Assembly (NCBI GenBank): GCA_016763875.1
Contig: JAESSZ010000767.1
Span: 1 to 17,347 of the forward strand
DNA: 17,347 nucleotides
DNA from: Nannocystaceae bacterium
Lineage (GTDB): Bacteria > Myxococcota_A > Polyangia > Nannocystales > Nannocystaceae
Direction: 5' to 3'
This document shows, in pieces, positions 1 through 7,397 of this stretch. Made by a program: the position numbers and the translations under genes. Under the pieces are notes generated by a model, which was not told the DNA's origin, made no database searches, and saw only the letters and a program-made list of their open reading frames with translations. Each line of letters starts with the position of its first letter. Within the stretch, counting starts at the first letter, position 1.

Positions 1-260
1 AAGCGATGACCAACATCACCCGCCACGCCCAGGCTTCCGAGGTTCGGGTCCGAGTCGAGGTGAAAGACGGGGCGATACACGTCATGGTCGAGGACGACGG
101 CCACGGTTTTGACCCGGATGAGGTCGTGGCTGGGCGCAGTCGTGGTCTCGTTGGCATGGGGGAACGCGTCGAGCTGCTCGGCGGGCGTCTCGAGCTGAGA
201 TCTGCACCAGGAGACGGCACCACCGTGCAGGCCGTTTTGCCGCTCTCTGGAGACGTCTGA
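1..260 (+). CDS. Sensor histidine kinase, NarL/DegS type, C-terminal end (5' partial)
   Basis: This is the last ~85 residues of a histidine kinase; the frame is open to the left edge, so the sensor and phospho-acceptor histidine parts lie outside the window. Visible are the N-box of the ATP-binding domain (TNITRHA), the G1 box (DDGHGFD) and the G2 region (GLVGMGERVELLGG), ending in the usual GTTVQAVLPL strand. The GMxERVxLLGG form is typical of HATPase domains paired with HisKA_3 dimerisation domains, which phosphorylate NarL/FixJ-type regulators. A regulator of that class starts 48 bp downstream on the same strand, so this is very likely its cognate kinase. The signal it senses cannot be judged from this fragment. 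The family call is firm; the methionine at position 6 is internal. Confidence 0.93.
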   Translation, partial: AMTNITRHAQASEVRVRVEVKDGAIHVMVEDDGHGFDPDEVVAGRSRGLVGMGERVELLGGRLELRSAPGDGTTVQAVLPLSGDV

Positions 261-276
261 ACCCTTTCCGGGGTTC
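259..276 (+). other. Small hairpin in the kinase-regulator gap
   Basis: GAACCC (259-264) pairs with GGGTTC (271-276) across a six-base loop. The left arm begins inside the kinase stop codon. No T-run follows, so it is not a standard intrinsic terminator. It could reduce read-through into the regulator gene or be chance. Confidence 0.3.
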
Positions 277-290
277 CGCTGGAGCTCGCG

Positions 291-299
291 TGTTACATT
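291..299 (+). promoter_or_regulatory. Extended -10 element before the response regulator
   Basis: TGT followed by TACATT forms an extended -10 (TGn-TAnnnT). Nine bases separate it from the ATG at 309, so a transcript would start at or very near the start codon. No Shine-Dalgarno sequence is present. No good -35 is visible, as is allowed for extended -10 promoters. This suggests the regulator can be transcribed separately from the kinase. Confidence 0.4.
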
Positions 300-308
300 C
301 TTGAGTGA

Positions 309-971
309 ATGACGTCGCCGATTCGTGTGCTGCTCGCCGAGGATCACACCATTGTGCGGGAGGGCCTCAAAGCCCTGCTTGATGGCTGTGAGGATGTCGT
401 TGTCGTCGCCGAAGCCCGCAATGGCCAGGAGGCGGTCGAGGCCGCCAAAGAGCATCGGCCCGACGTCGTGTGCATGGATCTCAACATGCCCGTGCTCAAC
501 GGGATGGACGCGACCAAGGCGATCCGCGACGCGCTGCCCGACACGCACGTGCTGATCCTGTCGATGTACTCCACCGAAGAACACGTCCGCCCGGCCATTC
601 GTGCGGGTGCCGAAGGATACCTGCTCAAGGGACAGGGGCTCTCGGATCTGGTGGCTGCGATCAAGGCCGTTGCGTCGGGCAACGCGTTCTTCTCGCCGCA
701 AGTCGCCAAGATCGTGCTCGACGACTCGCGGCGCGCCGCCAAGACGGGGGTCAACGATCGTGCGGGTACGGAACTAACGCCGCGTGAGCGACAGATCTTG
801 AAACTCGTCGCCGAGGGCGGGAGCAGTCCCGAGATCGCCCGCGACCTCGACCTTTCGGTCAAGACCATCGAAGGGCATCGTGGGCGCATCATGTCCAAGC
901 TCGACACACGTAACGTGGCGGGCTTGGTGCGGCACGCGATTCGCCTCGGCCTCGTCAGCGCAGACATGTGA
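309..971 (+). CDS. Response regulator, NarL/FixJ (LuxR) family
   Basis: This 220-residue protein has a receiver domain at about 5-120 and a LuxR-type helix-turn-helix at about 155-215. The receiver shows the acidic pair E11/D12, phospho-acceptor D57 (CMDLNMP), S85 of the switch region and K107 (GYLLK). The DNA-binding part has the classical LTPRERQILKLVAEG start and the SVKTIEGHRGRIMSKL recognition-helix region. It should be a transcription factor activated by phosphorylation from the kinase encoded just upstream. The length is normal and all key residues are intact. The ATG start gives a standard N-terminus. The adjoining gene downstream is convergent, so the two-component pair forms a unit that ends here. 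Target genes are unknown; the neighbouring lipoprotein and collar genes are only a guess. Confidence 0.95.
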   Translation: MTSPIRVLLAEDHTIVREGLKALLDGCEDVVVVAEARNGQEAVEAAKEHRPDVVCMDLNMPVLNGMDATKAIRDALPDTHVLILSMYSTEEHVRPAIRAGAEGYLLKGQGLSDLVAAIKAVASGNAFFSPQVAKIVLDDSRRAAKTGVNDRAGTELTPRERQILKLVAEGGSSPEIARDLDLSVKTIEGHRGRIMSKLDTRNVAGLVRHAIRLGLVSADM

Positions 972-1000
972 CGAAGTCCGGGTCTGCGCTGGCCTGGCAC

Positions 1001-1801
1001 CTAGTCGCGACGGCACACGAGGAGTTGCAGGTAGGGGAGGGAGCCGTTGGCAGCGGTGACGCCCAGCCCACCGAGGCTCACCGAGTGGCTGTGCGAAGTA
1101 CCCGAGGCGTTCGCGCTTGTGCCAGTGACGTCATGGCTGTGGCTACCGTCGTTGTTCGTGTAGCGGTTGCTGGTTAGTCGCGTCACAATCGCGCCGATTC
1201 CAGCGTTCGATAGTGACATCGGAAAGGAGGCCCCTCCGCTGGTGTAGCTTGAGTTTCCGTTGCTCAGCCATTGATGGTTGTGGGTGCCCGTGGAGTTCGT
1301 TCCATACGATCCGCTCAAATGCGTATGGGGTACAGAAGACGAAGTCGTAGTGACCGATCCGGCGCCGCTTAGCCCATGGCCATGTGACGGTGTGCCCAGA
1401 TCTGCGAGCCCAGTCCCAACCTCCCCCAGTAGCGTGCCAGCGGAGCCGTTGAGGCCGACGACGGCACGTCCGCGAGCGGCCTCAAGTTCGCTCCACCCCT
1501 CGGGACACTCGGTGCCGTCGAAGAAGATCACTGAACCGGTTGGGGTCGCACCAGCCTCAAGATCGCTGATTCGGGCGTCGTTGTCGTCGACCGAGACTCC
1601 GATGGCGTCGAAGTTGTCGTTGAAGTCATCGGCGCTGATGATGTCGCCTTCAGCAAACGCATTGGGGATGTCTACCGGTGCAGCACTCGCCAGCACGGGC
1701 AGTGACGCGATACCGAACGCAATGGCAACGTTGCGCCAGGCACGACGGGCGCTGCGGTTCGAGGTTTCCACGGTTCGATTCGATTCTGAGTTCTTGAACA
1801 T
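1001..1801 (-). CDS. Secreted tail-collar-like protein with His-x-His motifs
   Basis: The start at 1801 is preceded by GGGAG about nine bases upstream, overlapping the stop of the preceding lipoprotein gene, so the two are co-transcribed. The product has 266 residues. A long basic N-region containing RRAWR leads into a hydrophobic segment ending ASA-AP near residue 40, which looks like a cleavable signal peptide. Residues 48-67 carry the pattern FAEGDIISADDFNDNF, seen near the N-terminus of many secreted fibre-like proteins. From about 88 onwards it resembles the phage tail-collar or microcystin-dependent-protein fold (FFDGTECPEGW, then RAVVG). Five HxH pairs occur at 140/142, 159/161, 174/176, 221/223 and 237/239; in T4 gp12, a collar-fold fibre, histidines of this kind bind metal. 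Only two cysteines are present (99, 263). Likely an exported surface or fibre protein; exact role unknown. An in-frame extension upstream of 1801 overlaps the lipoprotein gene and is rejected. Confidence 0.75.
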   Translation of the reverse strand: MFKNSESNRTVETSNRSARRAWRNVAIAFGIASLPVLASAAPVDIPNAFAEGDIISADDFNDNFDAIGVSVDDNDARISDLEAGATPTGSVIFFDGTECPEGWSELEAARGRAVVGLNGSAGTLLGEVGTGLADLGTPSHGHGLSGAGSVTTTSSSVPHTHLSGSYGTNSTGTHNHQWLSNGNSSYTSGGASFPMSLSNAGIGAIVTRLTSNRYTNNDGSHSHDVTGTSANASGTSHSHSVSLGGLGVTAANGSLPYLQLLVCRRD

Positions 1802-1814
1802 GAGTCTGTACTCC

Positions 1815-2216
1815 CTACTGAAAACACGCCTGTCCGAACGCGGACATGCCAAAAACGCCGGGTTGGCAGCCACCGCCGGTGCTGGTGGATTCACCAGTGC
1901 TGGTGGATTCGCCCGACGTTTCGTCGACCGAGTTGGTTGTTGTGCTGTCGTCGAGCCCAACGTCGCTCGTCGATGACGAGGTCGAGTCGACGGCTGAGAC
2001 ACTGCCGGTCGTGTCCCCCGTGGCGTTGCTCTCGGAGGAACTGCCCGAACTGCCTGAACTGCCTGTATCGGCGATAGTCGCCTCGACGTCCCCTGCGTCG
2101 AAGCACGCACCAACCGTGGTGCTAGTCAGGGCGGCGAGGACTGCGGCCCGCGCCCAGCGACGGCAATGAGACGGCCCACCGTCGTAGATGATGATTCTGG
2201 GTCGGAGCAAGTGCAT
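1815..2216 (-). CDS. Ser/Thr-rich lipoprotein
   Basis: A 133-residue protein with a basic N-region (CRRWAR), a hydrophobic stretch and a lipobox VGAC with the lipid-bearing cysteine at about residue 38. The rest is almost entirely low complexity: Ser, Thr, Gly, Asp and Glu, including two copies of ESTSTG, ending in a short cysteine-containing tail (GCQPGVFGMSAFGQACF). No enzymatic domain is visible. It most likely sits on the envelope as a flexible stalk with a small disulphide-closed tip. It lies 13 bp upstream of the collar-like gene on the same strand, so the two probably form an operon and may act together. The ATG at 2216 gives a rather long N-terminus; a TTG two codons later is possible. 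No convincing ribosome-binding site was seen. Confidence 0.65.
   Translation of the reverse strand: MHLLRPRIIIYDGGPSHCRRWARAAVLAALTSTTVGACFDAGDVEATIADTGSSGSSGSSSESNATGDTTGSVSAVDSTSSSTSDVGLDDSTTTNSVDETSGESTSTGESTSTGGGCQPGVFGMSAFGQACFQ
1879..1914. repeat. 18-bp tandem duplication inside the lipoprotein gene
   Basis: The 18-bp unit at 1879-1896 is repeated at 1897-1914 with one or two differences. On the minus strand it encodes ESTSTG twice, so it lengthens the low-complexity stalk in frame. Confidence 0.85.
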
Positions 2217-2360
2217 CTCGCCCAGCTAGTGCAGCGAGGTGCAGAATCGATTCCAAGAAAGTTTTTCGGATCCGCGGACCTCCGGACTGACAGCGTGGAT
2301 TTTGTGCTGCTAGGAATCGAATATCCGGGTTCCGCCACTACCGAGGTGAGAGCAGGGGAA

Positions 2361-2606
2361 ATGATGGCTAGACCAACTTCTCGGATTGGATCCGTGGCGC
2401 TGCTGCTCGGAGTGAGTCTGTCTGGACGCGCGGATGAGCAAGACCCGATTTCCGGTGAGTGCCGAAGCGAAGCCCGCACTGGTGCAGAGTGCAGCAGCGG
2501 CGCGTGCTCTGACTTCATCGCCGACTGCGACATCAACAGCGCTCGTCTTGAGTGCGAGGGGGAGGAACTCTGGGAGGGCTTCGAGTTCAACTGGAGGCAG
2601 TGGTAG
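2361..2606 (+). CDS. Possible small secreted Cys-containing protein
   Basis: An 81-residue reading frame with two successive ATGs (2361, 2364) preceded by AGGGGAA, a reasonable ribosome-binding site. The N-terminus reads like a signal peptide: arginines, then a hydrophobic run (IGSVALLLGVSLS), with possible cleavage after GRA. The remainder has five cysteines in short acidic contexts (GEC, AEC, GAC, ADC, LEC) and ends in an aromatic tail (FEFNWRQW). Third codon positions are mostly G or C from codon 12 onward, unlike the other frames here. I do not recognise a family. It could be a small secreted protein, a remnant of a larger Cys-rich protein, or chance. Confidence 0.35.
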   Translation: MMARPTSRIGSVALLLGVSLSGRADEQDPISGECRSEARTGAECSSGACSDFIADCDINSARLECEGEELWEGFEFNWRQW

Positions 2607-2860
2607 GCCGATGACGATGAAACTCTGCGACGCTGGCTTTGGCCTGCCGTCATGGCACGAGGTGTTGCCTTCTTTGCCAGTATCCCTTGAACGATCGAAG
2701 AACGTTGTTCCGGCGTGCTTCGCAGCGCGCCCATTGCCGCACGTAATGCGGGTGTTGTTGTCGTCGTCTATTGGACAAGTGGGGACAGTGGCTATTGGCC
2801 GACCCACGACGACTGCCCGCCTCATGCCGGGTCACCGCGTGACGCCTCAGTCAGCGGGGG

Positions 2861-2869
2861 TGCTAGCCT
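2861..2869 (+). promoter_or_regulatory. Extended -10 element before the CHAT gene
   Basis: TGC followed by TAGCCT, with eight bases to the ATG at 2878 and no Shine-Dalgarno sequence between. This fits the leaderless-style arrangement seen at other genes in the window. Confidence 0.35.
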
Positions 2870-2877
2870 CCGCGTCG

Positions 2878-5193
2878 ATGAAGCGTTGGTTGTACGCGCT
2901 CGGAGTTACATTGCCGGTATGTCCCACCACACCGCAACCCGCCGCGGACGCGACGGTGCAATGCCGGGTTGAGTTCGAGAGGGCCTCGTATGCGGCAGCC
3001 GAGCAGAGTTGCGCAGATGCATTTGCGGTCAGCGGCGAACGCAGTGTTGGGGCATTGGCCGCCAAGGCGAGCTACCTATCGGGAAACAAGGCCGCGGTGG
3101 CGGCGTGGTTGCCCAAACTCGGACCCAGCCAGGAGGCAGGCGAGGTTCTCGCGCTCCTTGGTACGATAGCGCGTGATGCTGGCGATCATTCCGACGCGAT
3201 CACTCAGTGGGAGCGCGGCAAACAACACCTCACGGATGCCGAAGACTGGGGGAAGGCGTCCAAGTTGGGTACGTGGATCGGCAAGGAGTACTGGAAACGA
3301 GCCGAGTTCTCGCTGGCACTATCATCGTTCCAGGACGCAGCAGCCCTGGCCGACCGCGGTCGTGACACGGGCCCCCGCTTTGCAGCGTACGGTTTCCTTT
3401 CGGACTTTTTGTTCGAGTTGGGCGCGGTTCGATGGGCCGAGACCTGGCACGCCAGGGCGATTGCTCTCCCTGAGTTGAATGCTAGCCGCCAAAGGAGCAT
3501 CGCACTGCGAACAGGAACGCTGGCTTGGTCGGCGGGGCGGGTGAATGTAGCCAAGGCTGCGTACGAAGAAGCGCTTGCCGGCTATCTTGCGGCGGACGAC
3601 CTGGACAACGTCCGGGTCTTGCACTTGAATCTGGCGGAAGTGGCCGCTGAAATGGGGCGCAACGATGCTGCCGTCACCCACTTGGCGCAGGCGAACGCGA
3701 TTCGCGAACAACTCGACGATGTGTCAGCCCCGCCGAATCGGTTCGTCACCGCGTCGGAGCAGTACTACGGAAGCCTCGTGGCCCTGGCCTCCGGCGACGC
3801 TGCGCGCGCACTTGAGTTGCTTGGGCACCCGGATCCGGAGGCACCCACTGATTGGCAGTGGCAGCTCGAGTTGCAACGCGGCAAGGCGCTACTCCAACTT
3901 CGACGCGTGGCTGAAGCGCAGACTGCTTTGCGACGTGCAACCAAGGTCATCGAGACCCTCCGCCGCGCGGCCGGGGGGCTGCGGATCCGCGACAGAGTCG
4001 CGCGCCGTCGACGGGAGCCCTTCGAGTTGTTGCTTGGCATCCATAGTCGCAATGCCGATGCGAGCGAGGCGGTTTGGGACTACGAGCGCGCACGCTCACG
4101 GGCCTTCCTCGATGCAGTGCTCGGGCGCAACGATCGCATCGAGACCGCTGAGGCGTTCAACGCCCAGCTCGATGGCGGTGCAAGCGTCGCGCGGGCGCTC
4201 AACGAGCGCGCACTCGCAACTCGCGGCGAGACGACCGGCCCGAGCTTGCGACCGAACAACGGTGCGGTCGTGGCGTGGTTCAGTGGAGAAGCGGCTACGT
4301 ACGCGCTTGTCTTCGACGGTACGGCTTGGAGAATCGAGAGCCTCGACGTCGCATCATCCGACCTGCGGGCACTGGTCGACGAGATCGTAGTGAGGCTCGA
4401 CGAGGGGAGCGAGCTTGAACTTCCGTCGTCAATCTCGTCGATTTTCGAGGGTATTCCGGCTGGGATGCCTCTGGCTATTGTGGCCGACGGGGCGCTGGTC
4501 GACATTCCGTTTGCTGCGGCGCGCATCCAAGGGATCCCGCTGGGGGAGCGGAACCCGATGCGGCGGATGATCAGCTTGTTCGAGGCAGCGTCGGATGAGG
4601 CCGGGGTTTCAGCACCAAGAGTGCCGCGGGTCGTACTGTCTGATCCCGAGGGGGACCTTCCCGGAGCGCAACGCGAGGGCCAGTACTTGGCTCGAGAACA
4701 AGGATTTGAGGTTGTGAGCGGGTCGGTGGCGACGGTCAAACGCGCGACAGCTGCGAGCGCGGCGGGGTTGCTTCACATTGCCGCGCACGTGGGTCTCGAT
4801 AAGCAGGGGGCCTACGTCGCGTTGTCCGACGGACGTTTGCATGCCTTCGATCTCAGCGCCTGGACGCAGGCACCGGTGACAGTGATTCTCGCCTCGTGCG
4901 CGTCAGCCCGCGGCGACGACTCGGACACCTGGGGGTCGCTGCCTGCGGCGTTCTTGGCCGCAGGATCGCGCCAAGTGCTCGCGACGCTTTGGTCCGTTCA
5001 GGACGACGACGCTCATGAACTCGTGCGGCTCTTCTACGCCCACGGTGGGGCCGAGCGTCCGGTTGCCGGACTGCAATCCGCACAGAGGCAACTCCGCGAG
5101 CGGGGCTGGTCCGCGCGTCGTTGGGCCGCGTACGTCGTTTTTGGCGCGTCCGATCCCGCTTTACACGCTACCCACGAAAGAAAACCGGAATGA
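2878..5193 (+). CDS. TPR-CHAT domain peptidase, probably exported
   Basis: The ATG at 2878 gives 771 residues. The N-terminus (KRW, then a short hydrophobic run to about residue 15 and PTTPQPAADA) resembles a signal peptide. Two cysteines follow in the first helix pair, which suits a periplasmic location. Residues ~45-410 are helical TPR-like repeats (for example GDHSDAITQWERG and AEFSLALSSFQDAAAL). From about 460 to the C-terminus is a CHAT domain, the caspase/separase-like peptidase fold. The catalytic histidine is probably H637 in LLHIAAHV, and the catalytic cysteine C674 in ILASCASARG, where the family usually has LSACxTG. The histidine is followed by Val instead of the usual Gly. The stop overlaps the start of the next lipoprotein by 4 nt, so the two are translationally coupled and probably partners. 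An upstream in-frame extension to 2434 is rejected. The CHAT identity is firm; export and substrate are inferred. Confidence 0.85.
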   Translation: MKRWLYALGVTLPVCPTTPQPAADATVQCRVEFERASYAAAEQSCADAFAVSGERSVGALAAKASYLSGNKAAVAAWLPKLGPSQEAGEVLALLGTIARDAGDHSDAITQWERGKQHLTDAEDWGKASKLGTWIGKEYWKRAEFSLALSSFQDAAALADRGRDTGPRFAAYGFLSDFLFELGAVRWAETWHARAIALPELNASRQRSIALRTGTLAWSAGRVNVAKAAYEEALAGYLAADDLDNVRVLHLNLAEVAAEMGRNDAAVTHLAQANAIREQLDDVSAPPNRFVTASEQYYGSLVALASGDAARALELLGHPDPEAPTDWQWQLELQRGKALLQLRRVAEAQTALRRATKVIETLRRAAGGLRIRDRVARRRREPFELLLGIHSRNADASEAVWDYERARSRAFLDAVLGRNDRIETAEAFNAQLDGGASVARALNERALATRGETTGPSLRPNNGAVVAWFSGEAATYALVFDGTAWRIESLDVASSDLRALVDEIVVRLDEGSELELPSSISSIFEGIPAGMPLAIVADGALVDIPFAAARIQGIPLGERNPMRRMISLFEAASDEAGVSAPRVPRVVLSDPEGDLPGAQREGQYLAREQGFEVVSGSVATVKRATAASAAGLLHIAAHVGLDKQGAYVALSDGRLHAFDLSAWTQAPVTVILASCASARGDDSDTWGSLPAAFLAAGSRQVLATLWSVQDDDAHELVRLFYAHGGAERPVAGLQSAQRQLRERGWSARRWAAYVVFGASDPALHATHERKPE

Positions 5194-6002
5194 CCCTGTC
5201 CAGAAAATTTTGTGTCTCCTCTGCCGTATTTGGGCTTGCTCTCCTCACCGCCTGTAATGGTGGGGGGGCGGACAAGACAGCGACGAGCCTGCCGCCGGAC
5301 GAAGGCAATAATGAGGGCAAGAACACGCCCCCACAGCAAACTGGCATCAAAGTCGTCGCAAAGACGCGGGGCGAGAAAGTGAAGAGGGTCGTGAGTCTGG
5401 TTCTGCCGGATGGGGGGACCGCCAAGATCGCGATTCCAGAGTCGAGTCTTGCGTCTCGCGTGGGTCCCTGTTTCGCTGTTCTTGACTACAAATTTCCTGA
5501 GGAAAAATCTGATCTGAGGGCGATGGCGAAGAGCATCAAGATCCTCAATCTGTCGCCGATCCGGTTTCAGGTTGTGTCCCCGCCCGGGGTAGAGACCCGG
5601 CCGCCCGGAGCGTCTATGGGTGCCGTCATCCCAAGCACGGCTGGCGCTGGAGGAGAGATCGCCGTCAATCGCCGAAATGAGGACATGTCGGAAGTTTTTC
5701 CGAACACCATCGAAGTAGAGCTGTTGTCGGTGGGGGACAAGCTCTGCTCGAACCGCACTGCTTGTCCTGAGTTTACCCCGTCTGGGGGCTTGCTCATGTG
5801 CTACGAGCGAGGCGATCCAAAGGGCTGCGCTGAAGCGTGTGCCGACTGCCTCAACACCGGTTGCCCTGATGCAGAAGACGGCTGCGACCCGGAAACCCTT
5901 GCAGTGTGTAGTGTCTCGGCGTTGGTGAAAAACGGAGTCCGTGACGCGAGCAGGTGCCAATGCCGGTTGGACTCGCTCGGTTTCAAGCTAGGCTCCCCGT
6001 AA
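5190..6002 (+). CDS. Cys-rich lipoprotein coupled to the CHAT gene
   Basis: The ATG at 5190 overlaps the CHAT stop codon (ATGA) and is preceded by a purine-rich GAAAGAAAA stretch. The 270-residue product begins with a lipoprotein signal and lipobox LTAC, lipid cysteine C22. A short Gly/Pro/Asn-rich spacer follows. Residues ~53-180 look like a beta-rich globular part (VVSLVLPDGGTAKIAIP and so on). The C-terminal part is strikingly cysteine-rich, with 11 cysteines between 186 and 258 (CYERGDPKGCAEACADC is one segment), plus C94. The even total of 12 is compatible with six disulphides in the periplasm or outside the cell. I do not recognise a named family. Coupling to the CHAT peptidase suggests a partner, inhibitor, substrate or surface tether. 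The next gene, a sigma factor, starts 64 nt downstream. Confidence 0.8.
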   Translation: MTLSRKFCVSSAVFGLALLTACNGGGADKTATSLPPDEGNNEGKNTPPQQTGIKVVAKTRGEKVKRVVSLVLPDGGTAKIAIPESSLASRVGPCFAVLDYKFPEEKSDLRAMAKSIKILNLSPIRFQVVSPPGVETRPPGASMGAVIPSTAGAGGEIAVNRRNEDMSEVFPNTIEVELLSVGDKLCSNRTACPEFTPSGGLLMCYERGDPKGCAEACADCLNTGCPDAEDGCDPETLAVCSVSALVKNGVRDASRCQCRLDSLGFKLGSP

Positions 6003-6066
6003 GCCCACTCGCAGCTCACAGGCTTGCGCTTCCACAATCGCGCTGGTCCAGGCAGACTTCGTTCGC

Positions 6067-6621
6067 GTGCCAGTGTCGGAGCATGAGCGTCTCGCGGTCC
6101 TGGCTGTCGACCGCGGCGACTTTCGTGCCACGCTCAAGGCCCTCATGCTGGCCTACGGCCCGTTGGTCTATCGGTACTGCCTGGGACAGCTATCGGACGC
6201 TGATGTTGCGGAGGACGTGCGGCAGACAGTGTTTGTCCAGGCATACCGCGATCTACCGGCCTACGATGGTCGCGCGAATCTCCGGTCTTGGTTGTTGGCG
6301 ATCGCGCGGCACCGCTGCCTGGACGCACAGCGCGGGGCGCAGCGGCGCAATGTCAGGGAGCCCAAGGGCCCGGTACCCGTACCCGTCATGGAGCCGGATA
6401 CTGTCGTGGAGCGGTCGCAGATCGCCGAACTCGTACGTCGCTGCCTCGCCGAACTCCCGTCCCCGTCCCGCGAACCGGTGGTGCTCCGTTTCGTCTCTGA
6501 GCTTCCGTACCCCGAGATCGCCAGCATAACCGGCATCAAGGTCTCGACCCTTCAGATGAGGGTGAGTCGAGCAATGCTCGTACTCAAGACTTGTGTCGAA
6601 CGCCACGGAGGGTCGCTTTGA
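6067..6621 (+). CDS. ECF-type RNA polymerase sigma factor
   Basis: A 184-residue sigma-70-family protein of the small two-domain ECF kind. Region 2 spans about residues 28-95 (YGPLVYRYCLGQLSDADVAE, then the RSWLLAIARHRCLDAQR region that binds core polymerase and the -10 element). Region 4 spans about 128-178 (LPSPSREPVVLRFVSELPYP, then a helix-turn-helix ITGIKVSTLQMRVSRAM). There is no region 1 or 3. The GTG at 6067 is used because it gives a normal N-terminal length; GTG at 6073 is an alternative. Its stop overlaps the TTG start of the next gene by 4 nt, an arrangement typical of a sigma factor and its anti-sigma factor. Expected role: directing transcription in response to an envelope signal. 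Target promoters are unknown. Confidence 0.93.
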   Translation: MPVSEHERLAVLAVDRGDFRATLKALMLAYGPLVYRYCLGQLSDADVAEDVRQTVFVQAYRDLPAYDGRANLRSWLLAIARHRCLDAQRGAQRRNVREPKGPVPVPVMEPDTVVERSQIAELVRRCLAELPSPSREPVVLRFVSELPYPEIASITGIKVSTLQMRVSRAMLVLKTCVERHGGSL

Positions 6622-7307
6622 ACGACGACCCGATTCAACGAGAGGTCTTTCGCGCACTTGCAAAAAATCCCGTGCTGCCGCCTGCGCTCGCGCGGTCAGA
6701 ACAAGGACGCCGAATCGCTCAGCAGCACGGGCGACTCGTCGAGGGCCTCCGGGAGGCCGTACCCGATCGTGAAGGCGATGCGTGGATGGATAGTGTGCTC
6801 GACCAGGTCGACGAACTCCACGATGTCGACGAACTCAAGGGTGCACGGCGGTCCGTGCCTACGGCTCGACGTTGGACGGTAGGGCTAGCCACCGCTGCCG
6901 GGCTGATACTCACCTTCGCCTTGTCGGGTGAGCAGGGTCCCATTGCGCAGATGATGCCGGCCGTTTTCGTTGAGCTGGTCGCGCGTCCCGGAACCGTCCG
7001 TGGCGATGGCGTTGCCTTTGCCCCTGGTGACGAGGTTCGTCTATCGGCGGTGGGGCGAACATGGCTCGTCGTGTACTTCAACGACACTCGGATCGTGGGA
7101 CGTTGTGGCCAGGAAGTTTCCTGTGACGAAGACCGCGGGCGCAGCGTTCTACGGCTCGTTCTCCCCGCGGCTGGGCGCTACACCGTGGTGACGGTGCAAG
7201 GCTCGGGTCCAACGGTCGAGCTCCGAGGTGCGCTAGACTCCGATGTCGCGACATTGAGGGGCATGGGGCTGGTGGTCACGCTGCAACCGCCGTTCTTGGT
7301 GCGGTAG
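6618..7307 (+). CDS. Probable anti-sigma factor, one membrane segment
   Basis: The start is taken as TTG at 6618, which overlaps the sigma stop (TTGA) and has a strong GGAGGG ribosome-binding site five bases upstream. The 229-residue product has a cytoplasmic part of about 85 residues rich in charged helices, a single transmembrane segment at about 87-103 (TVGLATAAGLILTFALS), and a periplasmic domain of about 120 residues. The latter contains a GVAFAPGDEVRLSAVG pattern and ends in short beta strands; this resembles the DUF4384-like folds found next to CHAT and sigma genes, though I cannot confirm the family. Two cysteines (RCGQEVSC) could form a disulphide. Topology, overlap with the ECF gene and length suggest an anti-sigma factor. 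The N-terminal region has no clear zinc motif (HxxxCxxC), so it is not a standard ZAS-type anti-sigma. Confidence 0.68.
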   Translation: MNDDPIQREVFRALAKNPVLPPALARSEQGRRIAQQHGRLVEGLREAVPDREGDAWMDSVLDQVDELHDVDELKGARRSVPTARRWTVGLATAAGLILTFALSGEQGPIAQMMPAVFVELVARPGTVRGDGVAFAPGDEVRLSAVGRTWLVVYFNDTRIVGRCGQEVSCDEDRGRSVLRLVLPAAGRYTVVTVQGSGPTVELRGALDSDVATLRGMGLVVTLQPPFLVR

Positions 7308-7397
7308 CAGGGCAAACACCTCGACGAGAGTCACCGGGCGTCAAAAAAAATTCGGAGCTTCGTGTGGGGTTAGGAGTTGCGGTGGCGCCTACCGTAC

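Larger units (their letters stand above)
2217..2877. other. Poorly coding region between divergent genes
   Basis: About 660 bp between the lipoprotein gene (minus) and the CHAT gene (plus). Open frames exist on both strands, but none has a recognisable domain. The only candidate with coding-like third positions and a ribosome-binding site is the small ORF at 2361-2606. After 2606 the plus frame in phase with the CHAT gene stays open, but it looks random in sequence and codon use, so it is not included in that gene. A perfect 10-bp palindrome, GAATCGATTC, lies at 2244-2253, upstream of the lipoprotein gene. Confidence 0.5.

Noticed and set aside
1802..2113. Upstream extension of the collar-like protein
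   Set aside because: It overlaps the lipoprotein gene in another frame, and the start at 1801 has a good ribosome-binding site and signal peptide.
1001..2216. Prophage remnant
   Set aside because: Only one collar-like domain occurs, with a secretion signal and a lipoprotein partner and no integrase, capsid or lysis genes.
2310..2825. 171-codon frame on the minus strand
   Set aside because: No domain, no ribosome-binding site and non-coding-like composition; it is likely opposite a non-coding stretch.
2434..2877. In-frame N-terminal extension of the CHAT protein
   Set aside because: The added ~148 residues look random, third-position composition is weak and a good signal-like start occurs at 2878.
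5034..5960. 308-codon minus-strand frame
   Set aside because: Antisense to the end of the CHAT gene and the Cys-rich lipoprotein, both of which have clear protein features.
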